From the NCBI GenBank assembly GCA_002839445.1, contig PGYB01000007.1, positions 46,558-110,557 of the forward strand: 64,000 nt of DNA, written 5' to 3'. A program made the position numbers and the translations under genes. Source of the DNA: Candidatus Riflebacteria bacterium HGW-Riflebacteria-1 (lineage in GTDB: Bacteria > Muiribacteriota > Ozemobacteria > Ozemobacterales > Ozemobacteraceae). The notes beneath the pieces are model-generated. The model saw nothing but the letters and a program-made list of their open reading frames with translations. It was not told the DNA's origin and did no database searches. Positions 33,103-41,922 of this stretch are shown piece by piece. Numbering within the stretch: position 1 is the stretch's first letter; the number at the start of each line of letters is the position of its first letter.

Positions 33103-33770
33103 CGCTTGTTTTCTCCTTTAACAGATTTCTGATACACCACCGGTCGGCGGCTCTCAGGAAACATAAGGCTCACAGCGTAGCTGCTGTCGAGATATTCTTC
33201 GAGGTATTTTTCATGAGGAGTCCACAGGAAAATTTGTAGAGGGCTGCTGAGCCACTTTTCTGAGAGATTTGTCGGGGTGGCGACTGGTAGATAGTTGAGA
33301 TAAATCGCATCTTTATCAGTAAGACTGTCTCTTATATCGGCTGCCAGTTCATTGATCTCCGGCAGAATTACTGTGTCGCGGGGCAACAATAGCTCGATCT
33401 GCTTTTTCTGGTCGATCAAATTAAACATTCTGCTTTTAAGCTCGCCGGCTTCATTGCTTTGCACTCGGTTGTTCTGCCAGAAAGAATCTTCGTCTGGCGC
33501 GCCGGTCGCATCAAGAAAGGCTTTCGCATCTTTGCTCTGAATAAGTTTCATCGCCTCGAGCTTTTCGTTCAGTTGCGCGATGTCAACTGTGAGCGAAGCC
33601 AGCTGCTGCCTCAGATTTTCTGAACCGTTGAAAGAGCGAGAAATCGGGTCATAACTGCGAGTGGTCGGGTGCCTGGCGATGAACTCATCGAGATTGAAAG
33701 TCTGGTATAGCTGCGCAGACAGCTGGTTGCAGCATAGTGTTAATATCAGCAGTATAAAAAGCTTTCGCAT
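33099..33770 (-). CDS. OmpH/Skp-like periplasmic protein (paralogue C, short)
   Basis: The 223-residue protein has a signal peptide (MRKLFILLILTLCCNQLSA) and FNLDEFIARHPTTRSYDP, a weaker version of the same opening motif as in the two neighbouring OmpH-like proteins. The coiled coil is short and the C-terminal GGI segment is missing. AGAGGA precedes the start. It overlaps the next gene by 4 bp (ATGA). It may form mixed trimers with paralogue B, which is only a guess. Confidence 0.55.
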   Translation of the reverse strand: MRKLFILLILTLCCNQLSAQLYQTFNLDEFIARHPTTRSYDPISRSFNGSENLRQQLASLTVDIAQLNEKLEAMKLIQSKDAKAFLDATGAPDEDSFWQNNRVQSNEAGELKSRMFNLIDQKKQIELLLPRDTVILPEINELAADIRDSLTDKDAIYLNYLPVATPTNLSEKWLSSPLQIFLWTPHEKYLEEYLDSSYAVSLMFPESRRPVVYQKSVKGENKR

Positions 33771-33797
33771 CAGTTCCTCTGTTGCATGTTTATTTTG

Positions 33798-34517
33798 CTA
33801 TTCCGGCAAATCCGGAAAGTCGAAAGAGTAAGGATCAAAGACCTGTTCGGGGCGTGTTGTGAGCAGTCCATCGGCCAGCAGGTGCTCTACGTAATCGTGA
33901 TCATCTATCAATGCCATTCTCGACTGATAAATCGGAAAAATTGCCAGTGAGAGAATTCTGCCGGGCAATGGTGCCTGGTAAAAAACCACAGAAAGCCAGG
34001 ATCGCCCGAAGGTTTCTTGAGCCCATGGCTTGCCAGGGTCTGCATACACTGAGCGAATACGCCCGGACTGCATTATTACCAGCTGAAAACAACTGTTGTT
34101 TGAATTCTTGTCAACAAAAAGTGCTATTTGTAGCTGATTTTGATCGGTTCCGATAATCAGCGGCACTTTGCCCGCTTCCCGCTTTTCTTTTGCGAGTTCG
34201 ATGATTGAGAAATTTTTTGCTGTTGCCAGCCACGGCAGCTGCGCCTCCCAGTTTGGCAGAAAATGCAGGAAAGCAAGCGAAAAGATGCTGCCCATATTGT
34301 GGTCGGCAACCCAGATTACCTGCTCAACACTGTTCTTCGGGATTTTGTCAAAGACCGCATCTAGTTCGGCCATTGGCATAAAAGGTGCAGATACTGGCAG
34401 TTTCAGATTAAAACAAATTTGCCAGTCGTGCAGCGCCAGGCTGCACGACTTAACAGGTTGCGCCCAACAAAGAATTGCTGTAACTATCGCGAGAATTTTG
34501 CAGCCGGTTTTAAGCAT
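33798..34517 (-). CDS. Secreted protein of unknown function
   Basis: A signal peptide (ILAIVTAILCWAQPVKS) leads to about 215 residues without a known signature. Three early cysteines and phrases such as WVADHNMGSIFSLAFLHFLPNW are visible. It lies first in an operon with the two OmpH-like genes (27 bp apart), so it probably works with them in the periplasm. It is divergent from the M20 peptidase gene. Confidence 0.55.
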   Translation of the reverse strand: MLKTGCKILAIVTAILCWAQPVKSCSLALHDWQICFNLKLPVSAPFMPMAELDAVFDKIPKNSVEQVIWVADHNMGSIFSLAFLHFLPNWEAQLPWLATAKNFSIIELAKEKREAGKVPLIIGTDQNQLQIALFVDKNSNNSCFQLVIMQSGRIRSVYADPGKPWAQETFGRSWLSVVFYQAPLPGRILSLAIFPIYQSRMALIDDHDYVEHLLADGLLTTRPEQVFDPYSFDFPDLPE

Positions 34518-34654
34518 GCAGATACTTTATCATGCCGCACTATCTATCTCAAGGCACCATAAATCTTATGTTCAGACTTAAGATCCTAAAACGTCCCTTT
34601 TTTTACAGGTTTGCGGTATTGTTATTCTGAGTATATGTGGAGGAAAAGATAAAG

Positions 34655-35962
34655 ATGATTAGAGACAGGTTGGTTGAAACAGTCAGGACTCTTGCTGAAA
34701 AAAAATATCAGAGTTGCGTTGATCTGTTGGGTCGGTTGATAGCCTGCCGTTCATTGAGCGGTAAGGAAGGCGAGTGTGTCAAACAGTTGCTCGCGTTTTT
34801 CAAAGCGGCAAAAGTGCCATGTTTTGTTGACTCGCGTGGCAGCGTTCTGGCGGTTCATCTGCCGAACAATTCAGATGGCCCGGCTACAGAAGCTCCCACC
34901 GGCACAATAAGGCAGTGGCTCTCGGCTGAACTCGCGATGGCGCGCGCTGCCGGACGCAAGATTCTTGCTTATAACGCTCATCTCGATGTCGTAAGCGCTG
35001 ATACTCCCGAGGAATGGACTTCTGACCCCTTTGTGGCAACTCGCCGTGATGGTCGCATATACGGTCGTGGCAGCTGTGATATGAAGGGTGCTCTCGCAGC
35101 TATGGCAATGGCGATATGCTTGAACTCAGAGCTTTCCGAAGCTTCTGCGCATCAGGCTGTTATCCTGGGGTGTTTCTGCACCGAAGAAGAGGCCGGCGAA
35201 GGCCTTGCCTTCAGAGATCTCTGCGAAGAGTTTGATCTTAAGCCTGATTACGTGATATTGGGCGAACCGTCAAAAATGCAGATTGCCCGTGGCCAGCGAG
35301 GTAAGCTGGAGTGCCTGATCGAAACTTCGGGCGTTTGCGCCCACACCTCTGTGCCAGAAACCGGCGATAGCGCTGCTTATAAGCTCGCCAGAGCGGTGCT
35401 GGCCGTAGAGGCATTTGATGCTGCGCAACGCCAGCGTTATGGTACGGCGCCAGATAATGTTTTAAAACGCACAACTGCTGCGGTCACTTCTCTACAAAGC
35501 TGGCCGCAAAGCAAGAGTTTTGTGCCAAATCGCGCTGTCGCTCATGTTACCGCGCGTCTCGCTCTGGGTGAAAATTTGGCCACGCTAAGCGCCAGGCTGG
35601 CAGATGACCCGAACTGGCCCGAGGCCAAAATAATCCCGGTGGTTTATCGCGGGCGTTCTTACAAAGGTCGTGAAAGTGACTGGAGCTCTGAACATGCAGC
35701 CTGGGAAACAGCACCTGACAGCGATTTTTTTCGCGCGCTTGAAACGGCAACTTTCTGCATAATGGGGCGTAAACCTGCGCACAAAATCTGGCCGTTTTCT
35801 ACCGACGGCGTGTACAGCGCGGGCATGGCCGGCATACCAACCCTTGGAATCGGACCGGGTCACGAAGAAATGGCGCACAAAATCGATGAGTGGGTCGAAG
35901 AGGCGCAGTTGATACAGGCTCTGCAGCTTTATACGCTTCTGCCATCAGCCCTGCCCGACTAA
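34655..35962 (+). CDS. M20-family metallopeptidase (YgeY/DapE/ArgE-like)
   Basis: The 435-residue cytoplasmic protein has the M20 metal-binding motifs: NAHLDVV, GRGSCDMKG and CTEEEAGEG, with a later ILGEPSKMQIARGQRG and CAHTSVPETGDSA segment. The last pair resembles YgeY-type hydrolases rather than classic DapE. These enzymes cleave N-acyl or peptide bonds using one or two zinc ions. ATG 34655 is chosen because GGAGG is 11 bases upstream; a GTG at 34637 would add six residues. The substrate cannot be predicted reliably. It is transcribed away from the secreted-protein operon and convergent with the HD-GYP gene. Confidence 0.85.
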   Translation: MIRDRLVETVRTLAEKKYQSCVDLLGRLIACRSLSGKEGECVKQLLAFFKAAKVPCFVDSRGSVLAVHLPNNSDGPATEAPTGTIRQWLSAELAMARAAGRKILAYNAHLDVVSADTPEEWTSDPFVATRRDGRIYGRGSCDMKGALAAMAMAICLNSELSEASAHQAVILGCFCTEEEAGEGLAFRDLCEEFDLKPDYVILGEPSKMQIARGQRGKLECLIETSGVCAHTSVPETGDSAAYKLARAVLAVEAFDAAQRQRYGTAPDNVLKRTTAAVTSLQSWPQSKSFVPNRAVAHVTARLALGENLATLSARLADDPNWPEAKIIPVVYRGRSYKGRESDWSSEHAAWETAPDSDFFRALETATFCIMGRKPAHKIWPFSTDGVYSAGMAGIPTLGIGPGHEEMAHKIDEWVEEAQLIQALQLYTLLPSALPD

Positions 35963-35971
35963 GATGCGCGG

Positions 35972-37237
35972 TCAGCCAATATTCTCAAGGAAAGTGCGAT
36001 ACTCACTGCGCGAGTCTTCTTGAGCCTTGATGCGCACTTTATTGATCTCTTCGTGATGTATGCGTACCAGTTCGACAATTTCGCCGTCAAGCTTGTTGTT
36101 CTCTGCCATCTTGCTAAGGATCAGGATCGTCTGTTCATTAGTCATACCTTTGCGGTAAGGTCGGTTTTCGGTAAGTGCCGTAAAAACGTCAGCTACTGCC
36201 AGCACTCTTGATCCGAGAGGAAGTTGTCTGCGCTCGAGCCCGAACGGGTAACCGCTGCCATCGAGTCGTTCATGATGATATGAACCATACTGGTTTATCA
36301 TGGAAAGATCTCTTATCGATTCAAGCGCTCTGAACGTATAAAATGTGTGACCACGCATCTGGTTGAATTCGTCGGTAGATAACTGACCCGGTTTTTCGAG
36401 AATCTCGGTTGGAATCGCCAGTTTGCCGAGGTCGTGCAGATAGCCGGCGACTTTGAGCTCAAAGCACTCGTAATCGTCCATTCCGGCCAGTATTCCAATG
36501 TGCTCAGCTGTTGCCGATACGCCGCTTGAATGCGTGGCGGTGAAGGGGCTGCGAAAGTCGATCATGCGCCTGATCAGGCTGGCGAACGACAGCAGTTCGG
36601 CGTTGTTGAGACGGATGGTGTCGAGCCGTATATTCGCCTGAAGTTGCTTGTTGATAAGAGGAGAAACGATATCAAGCCAGAAATATTCTTTTTTAGCCAG
36701 TTCCATGAAGATGTCTACCAGCTGCGGTTCAAGCATGCTGCCTGAAACACTGGCAATGCGTTCGGTAATAGCGTCGGCCTGACTCAGAACCACCTTTTTG
36801 CGGTCGATCAGCAGGGCTATGCGGTCAGCCAGTTGCAGTATTCTGCTGCCAAGAGGCACTTGCAAACCTTTGTAAAAGCGACCTTCGCCGTTATTCCAGA
36901 AAACGTGATGAAATCTGATCAGTTCAGCTGCTTTACGCATCGGGTTAAAAATATTGATCAGGTGATAGCCCATCTCGGCATGCGCCTGTCCGGTTGTATA
37001 CTCGAACTTAAGCGTTTCCATGCGCTCTGCCAGAGAAATTGCTCCGATGTCATGCAGAATGCCGGCACAGACGATCTCGCTTTGCTCTTTTGCCGGCAAT
37101 TCGAGCGCGTCAGCAATGCGCATCGCGATCAGGGCGACTTGTTTGTGATGATCGTTGAGCATTGGGCTGATCCAGTCAAGGATATCTGACAGGCAGCTGA
37201 GGAAATCAAACAGATTAAGCCGGTACTGTGGCTTCAT
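35972..37237 (-). CDS. Tandem HD and HD-GYP domain phosphodiesterase
   Basis: The 421-residue protein carries two HD modules. The first has H62-D63 (LHDIG) and a distant HH (about 109). The second is a full HD-GYP domain with HDLGK (268-272), HHERLDGSGYP (321-331) and ADVFTALTENRPYR. The HD-GYP fold hydrolyses cyclic di-GMP to GMP, so the protein likely lowers c-di-GMP and affects pili or adhesion. No receiver or sensor domain is fused; the first HD module may regulate the second. It is upstream of nothing obvious and separated from ssb by a hairpin. Confidence 0.85.
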   Translation of the reverse strand: MKPQYRLNLFDFLSCLSDILDWISPMLNDHHKQVALIAMRIADALELPAKEQSEIVCAGILHDIGAISLAERMETLKFEYTTGQAHAEMGYHLINIFNPMRKAAELIRFHHVFWNNGEGRFYKGLQVPLGSRILQLADRIALLIDRKKVVLSQADAITERIASVSGSMLEPQLVDIFMELAKKEYFWLDIVSPLINKQLQANIRLDTIRLNNAELLSFASLIRRMIDFRSPFTATHSSGVSATAEHIGILAGMDDYECFELKVAGYLHDLGKLAIPTEILEKPGQLSTDEFNQMRGHTFYTFRALESIRDLSMINQYGSYHHERLDGSGYPFGLERRQLPLGSRVLAVADVFTALTENRPYRKGMTNEQTILILSKMAENNKLDGEIVELVRIHHEEINKVRIKAQEDSRSEYRTFLENIG

Positions 37238-37315
37238 TATTCGGTAACTCCGTGATTAGGTGGCTAATTATAACCTGTTTTGCCAGAAAAATAACGCGAA
37301 ATTTAACGGCGGGAC

Positions 37316-37349
37316 GGCGGCCTGCCAGCTTGTTTTCTGGCAGGCCGCC
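37316..37349 (-). terminator. Perfect 13-bp stem-loop after ssb
   Basis: GGCGGCCTGCCAG (37316-37328) and its exact complement (37337-37349) enclose an 8-base loop a few bases beyond the end of ssb. There is no T-run on either strand, so it may be a Rho-dependent stop or an mRNA-end stabiliser. Confidence 0.5.
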
Positions 37350-37354
37350 TTCTG

Positions 37355-37729
37355 CTACATTATTGCGGGTTCTTCGTCTTGAGATGATCTGCTGGCTGAC
37401 GGTTTATTGAGAAAGGTTACCTGGTCGCCAACTACCTGGGTGATATACTGGGTCTGCCCATCGCTGTTCTTGTAACTTCTGGTCTGCAGGCGCCCTTCGA
37501 CAAGCACTGCGCCGCCTTTTTTGAGATATCGGGCGCAGGTTTCTGCAGTAGCGTTCCAGACAACGATGCGAAAATATGCCGTTTCTTTGTGCTTTTCGCC
37601 GTCCTGGCTGCGCCACTGTTTGTTGACGGCCACCGGAAAGGTGGTCAGAGTTTTGCCATTGCTGGTTTCTTTGAGTTGCGGATCACTTGCCAGATTTCCT
37701 GCCAGAATTACTCGATTTACACTTACCAT
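37355..37729 (-). CDS. ssb: Single-stranded DNA-binding protein
   Basis: The 124-residue protein is a short SSB with a single OB fold: MVSVNRVILAGNLASDP at the start, FPVAVNKQW, ETAYFRIVVW and GGAVLVEGRLQTRSY. It coats single-stranded DNA in replication and repair. The C-terminal tail is acidic but ends DEEPAIM rather than the usual DDDIPF tip, so its partner binding may be weak or different. ATG 37729 has GGAGGG just upstream; the frame extends further to 37774 without a better start. Confidence 0.92.
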   Translation of the reverse strand: MVSVNRVILAGNLASDPQLKETSNGKTLTTFPVAVNKQWRSQDGEKHKETAYFRIVVWNATAETCARYLKKGGAVLVEGRLQTRSYKNSDGQTQYITQVVGDQVTFLNKPSASRSSQDEEPAIM

Positions 37730-37815
37730 GGTTTTCCCTCCAGATTTTTGGCTGACCTTTTTAACTGGTCGCATGTATTAATCAAAATGGAAAACCATTT
37801 GGGGAAAGTTATTTT

Positions 37816-38634
37816 TTAAATTCTGTCGCGCAGCTGATAGTAAATCAGTCCTATCCATTCATGCAGAGCGGCTCTTAGCGATGTTAAATTGTCATCTGAT
37901 GCATAAAAAATATTTTTGCGATTATGAACCGGTGCCGGTAGAACTTCAAACCCGGCCTTTTTGAAAGTCGCGCAGGAACGGTAAATATGGGCGCCACTGG
38001 TGACCAGAAGGATGCTATTTGCGCCTGCTGCCGCGAGCGTTTTGCGGGCGTAACCAGCTTCTGTGGCTGTAGTAGTTATATCAGGGCTGATAAGTATCGA
38101 AAAACTTGCCGGGTCGAGCTCGAACAGGCCGGTGTGGCTTGCAACCCAGGCCGCTTCAGCATAGCCGGTTATCGGAGAAAAGCCGGTGCTCAGATACAGA
38201 TGCCTGGCCCGACCTTCTTTTAGCAGCCTGATACCGTGATTGACGCGCTGTAAGCCGCTGAATCCCGGGTCGCCGGTTTTGCTTGCCCCGGAGGCGAGGA
38301 CAAAGATTGCGTCAGCGTTGTCGGCAGAATGGCTGATCATAAGAGGTTTTGCCAGGTAACCACCAACAGGATAGTAATAAGACAGCTGCATGATCAGCAG
38401 CAGAAAGAGCAGGCCGGCCACGTAGCTGGAGAGCGTTTTTCCACCTGCAATGCCGCCTGATTCGGCAACGCGTTCGCCATGTCTTCTAAAAAAACAGGCT
38501 GCTGCAACGCTTGAAACTACTATGAACAGAGCTGCTGCCAGTTGTTTTTTGTTGATTGACAACTGGTCGATGAATACGAATGCTAAGGGTGGCACAAGAA
38601 AGGCGCCGATATTCAGTAGACGGTATATGGTCAT
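37816..38634 (-). CDS. YdcF/ElyC/SanA-like DUF218 membrane protein
   Basis: The 272-residue protein has three or four N-terminal helices and then a DUF218 domain with DAIFVLASGAS near residue 108, TGFSPITGYAEA, and the C-terminal HEWIGLIYYQLRDRI typical of the family. Members of this family affect cell-envelope carbohydrate or vancomycin barrier function in other bacteria; the chemistry is not well established. The start codon overlaps the end of the ComEC-like gene by 4 bp (ATGA), so it is co-translated with it. Confidence 0.8.
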   Translation of the reverse strand: MTIYRLLNIGAFLVPPLAFVFIDQLSINKKQLAAALFIVVSSVAAACFFRRHGERVAESGGIAGGKTLSSYVAGLLFLLLIMQLSYYYPVGGYLAKPLMISHSADNADAIFVLASGASKTGDPGFSGLQRVNHGIRLLKEGRARHLYLSTGFSPITGYAEAAWVASHTGLFELDPASFSILISPDITTTATEAGYARKTLAAAGANSILLVTSGAHIYRSCATFKKAGFEVLPAPVHNRKNIFYASDDNLTSLRAALHEWIGLIYYQLRDRI

Positions 38635-40850
38635 TGTTCTGGCCTCAGATCGTTGTGTTTGCTGTTTCTGGCGTCGATGTCAAATTCGATAAACTCGCGG
38701 CACCAGCATAAAAGGTCGCGTCGCAGCGAAAGGTGCTGGTCAAGCACTTCTTGCGAAGTGCCGTTGAGCATGCGCTCAAGTTGGTTGCGTGCGCGGCTAT
38801 AGATAGCCTGTGCCCGAGATATGATCAACATAAAACTTTCGTCAGTGGCGCGGGTCAGTAATTGTGAGTTGAGCAGTGAGTCTGCCAGGACCGATATTGC
38901 CAGGTGGCGGTCGCGAATAACATGCTCTACGCGAACGTCGCCGGGTTGGGGTGGGGGAAACAGATGATAGCCAATGCGGTTGATGATCTCGCCGCCGACC
39001 AGCGACATCAGATAAATGTGAGCCTGCAGAATACGTTCTGGCTCAAGCTTGAGGCTGCCAGAGTCGAGATCGACAAGCTGATGGTAGAGATTCTGATTGT
39101 CAATGCTCAGAAGCGATATTGGAAGAAGTTCTGAACTGCTTTGTGCGGGAGATTTGATCGGGCGCCTTCGGCACCCAAGAAGCACTGTGTCGATATCCCT
39201 GATCAACCGGTCATTGCGAAAAGGGTTGCTGAGGCGATAATCTGGCGGTGCTGGCTTATCAACTTCAATTGCCAGAGCCGGCAAATCAGCCTGTCTGCAA
39301 GTGAATGCAGGTGCTCTTACTGCGCTGTTTGCCTCTGGTTTTGTTCTGGTTATGGCAATGCCGGTTACAGTATTTTCTGTCTGACCGATATCTCGTTTGT
39401 TTACAAAGCTGACAGCGTAAAGCAACAGGGCAAAACAGCCAGCAATAGTAATTCCTGAGATATTGCCGACGTAAAAGAAGTGCCCTGGTATTTTGCTTGC
39501 GCTCTGCAACAGCGCGATCAGGCCATCCATTACCAGACAGAGAGCGGGAGAGACCAGAAGGGTCATTGTTGGCCAGACCACTGATAATAACACTATGAGA
39601 AACGAAGCGGGCAGGATGTAGCCAAAAACCCAGAGAATAAGCGGATTTACAATGATTGCCGCGAGCGACACGGTGCCGAAGATCAGCGCGGTCATCGGTA
39701 TTGTAGCCAGATTTGCCGCCAGTGAAACCGCGAAATATCGCGATAGATTTATTGGAAAATAGAGACGATTAAACAGCCGCTCAATTGGCTGGCGCAAATA
39801 GAGAATGCCGATAACTGCTGCAAAACTCAGTTGAAAAGCAGCATTCGAAAGAATAGCCGGGTCGTAGAGCAGTAAGATGAGTGCGGCAATCGTTACCGGT
39901 CGGATCGGCGAAGGATTCGCTTCGAGATGCAATACCGCAGCCAGGCAGAAATACATGGTCAGTGCCCGCCATACTGAGGGACTCCCAGATGTCGTCATCG
40001 CGTAGACGCTTAAAATCAGTATAGTGAGTATGCTGCGCGAAACCGGTGGTATCTTGAGCCAGTGAAAAATGGCGGTCAGCAGCACTACCAGCACCATAAG
40101 ATGCTGGCCAGAAACCGCAAGAAGATGACTGACCCCGGTTTCTTTGAACAACTGTCGGTCTTCGCGACTGATACCGCTGGTGTCACCAAGAATAAAACCA
40201 GTGGCTATTGCCGCGTGCCTTGCTGGTAATGAGCTTTTAAGACTATCCCTGATTTTTTGCTGCAGCGTGCCGGCCAGCCAGCCCGTTCGGTTAAAACTGT
40301 TGCTGGCCGGCTGCAGACCTGTGCCTCTAAAAACCGGAGCCCGCCCAACCTGGTTGATCGAAAACTTGCCAGTACAAGAATATAGTTGTTCAGGCTCCGG
40401 CAAAAGCTCTGACTTCGAAATACGGCAGTCGATAAGGGCAGGCATGCTGACGAGTTGTTCGTCGAACTCAAAGGTTGAATTGACCATTTTAAAAGAGACC
40501 GACCCGCTCTTGCCGGCATGGTACTCGCCACGAAATGTTCCGGTGAGTCGCCCTTCAACACCGTCAAGCTTAAGCAGTCCGGCAAAGTCATAACCTGGTT
40601 CAACCTTTGCCAGAGCGTAAAACACACCAACACTCAAGGCTGCGATAACCAGAAAATGCCAACGGAATTTTTGTAAAAAATCTGGCAAACTGAGCATTAT
40701 TGAGAAAAGCGTCAGCGAACAGAATACCCAGGCGATGTCTCTGACAAAGAGCTCGGCCGCAGAAATGCCAATAGCAAAAAAAACAACAAAAACCGGCAGT
40801 GTTTCGAGGTGCGGAACAGAGATTTCCGGGCGCTTGCTTGGCTTTTCCAT
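38631..40850 (-). CDS. ComEC/Rec2-like channel without the metallo-beta-lactamase domain
   Basis: The 739-residue protein has the N-terminal helices and soluble OB-like part of ComEC, and a Competence domain around residues 190-470 with the signature FKETGVSHLLAVSGQHLMVL and many helices. In most ComEC proteins a metallo-beta-lactamase nuclease domain follows, with a HxHxDH motif. Here the last 250 residues are a soluble, helical, Arg/Leu-rich domain without that motif. It could still form the DNA channel, with the nuclease supplied by another protein. YdcF-like is coupled after it; ComEA lies 2.3 kb away on the same strand. Confidence 0.8.
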   Translation of the reverse strand: MEKPSKRPEISVPHLETLPVFVVFFAIGISAAELFVRDIAWVFCSLTLFSIMLSLPDFLQKFRWHFLVIAALSVGVFYALAKVEPGYDFAGLLKLDGVEGRLTGTFRGEYHAGKSGSVSFKMVNSTFEFDEQLVSMPALIDCRISKSELLPEPEQLYSCTGKFSINQVGRAPVFRGTGLQPASNSFNRTGWLAGTLQQKIRDSLKSSLPARHAAIATGFILGDTSGISREDRQLFKETGVSHLLAVSGQHLMVLVVLLTAIFHWLKIPPVSRSILTILILSVYAMTTSGSPSVWRALTMYFCLAAVLHLEANPSPIRPVTIAALILLLYDPAILSNAAFQLSFAAVIGILYLRQPIERLFNRLYFPINLSRYFAVSLAANLATIPMTALIFGTVSLAAIIVNPLILWVFGYILPASFLIVLLSVVWPTMTLLVSPALCLVMDGLIALLQSASKIPGHFFYVGNISGITIAGCFALLLYAVSFVNKRDIGQTENTVTGIAITRTKPEANSAVRAPAFTCRQADLPALAIEVDKPAPPDYRLSNPFRNDRLIRDIDTVLLGCRRRPIKSPAQSSSELLPISLLSIDNQNLYHQLVDLDSGSLKLEPERILQAHIYLMSLVGGEIINRIGYHLFPPPQPGDVRVEHVIRDRHLAISVLADSLLNSQLLTRATDESFMLIISRAQAIYSRARNQLERMLNGTSQEVLDQHLSLRRDLLCWCREFIEFDIDARNSKHNDLRPEQ

Positions 40851-40894
40851 AATGTAGAGAGCATTCTACATTTTTCGCCAGAGAAAAAAAAGTA

Positions 40895-41866
40895 TTATTC
40901 GAGCTTGAGAATTCTGAGAGCTGGATGATTGACCTGTAGCGTGTAGATTTTGCCGCTTTTGTCAATCCAGTCTGGCCGGTTTACGTCATATCCTGGGTCT
41001 TGCAGAGTTGTTGTATGTTTTCTAGTAATTCTGCCCTCGGAATCAAGCGAGATGTAATGTCTGGCCAGCCGGGTGTCATAAACTACATGCAGAGTGTTGT
41101 GGCTGTCATAGCCTAACAACGAGATCCAGAGAATCGGATTCTCGGCATTAAGGCGCGCAAGTTGTTTCATTTCGCTGCCAGGCTTCTCGCAGGTATAGAT
41201 AAACCACTGTTGTTCTTCGCCAGCGCTTGCCGCCACAAGAGCGATTTGAGCGTTTTCTGCAACTGCGATGCCTAGCTGCCCGGGCAATACCTGCTCAGGT
41301 TTTCCGTCGCTGTTGAGAATTATCGTTTGTCGCAACGCCACGTCTTCGATGTAGATGCGGCCCTGGTCGTCACTGTGCAGCTTGTTTATCTGCGACCAGT
41401 AAAACTTGCCACCGGCCGCTGGCGCCATGAAGGCTCTTGATTTGCCGCTGCGCACATCGATTTCGATTATGGCATTATTTGAGGCATCTGCCACCAGCAG
41501 TTTTCCATTTATGCCGGGCACAATGTCTATTAACAGAGGGTCAGAGGCGAGGCCGGCCTCTTTGGCAGCACGAATCAGGTCATACTCACGACCTGGCTTG
41601 CCTTTGCTGTCAAAGGCAAGAACTCTGGCATTCAGGCTGTCACCCACCCACAGGTTGCTTTTTCTGTCGGTAATGAACGCCATCGGACCCTGGAAAGGGC
41701 CATCAAGCATGCTGCCGTTATCTTCGCTCAGCCAGAAAAGCTGCTGTTTGCCGCTTCCCTGAGAAAAAGCCAGCCAACTGCTGAAAGTAGCATTGGCTGG
41801 CTCTGGTACTTGTGCGAAAGCCGTTTGTGCGAGAAATATCAGTAGAAAAGCGAGTGCTTTATTCAT
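40895..41866 (-). CDS. Secreted NHL-type beta-propeller protein
   Basis: The 323-residue protein has a clean signal peptide (FLLIFLAQTAFAQ) and about six blades with NHL-like phrases: LWVGDSLNARVLAFDSKG, LLVADASNNAIIEID, IYIEDVALRQTIIL. Propellers of this kind bind polysaccharides, proteins or other partners; no catalytic residues are evident. It lies between the ComEC-like and the NlpC/P60 genes on the same strand with gaps of 44 and 56 bp, so it may share a transcript. Confidence 0.7.
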   Translation of the reverse strand: MNKALAFLLIFLAQTAFAQVPEPANATFSSWLAFSQGSGKQQLFWLSEDNGSMLDGPFQGPMAFITDRKSNLWVGDSLNARVLAFDSKGKPGREYDLIRAAKEAGLASDPLLIDIVPGINGKLLVADASNNAIIEIDVRSGKSRAFMAPAAGGKFYWSQINKLHSDDQGRIYIEDVALRQTIILNSDGKPEQVLPGQLGIAVAENAQIALVAASAGEEQQWFIYTCEKPGSEMKQLARLNAENPILWISLLGYDSHNTLHVVYDTRLARHYISLDSEGRITRKHTTTLQDPGYDVNRPDWIDKSGKIYTLQVNHPALRILKLE

Positions 41867-41922
41867 TTTAGCCGTCTGAGCTCCGTTCTGACTTTTAGTT
41901 GCCTTACGGCAGCTTCATTATG

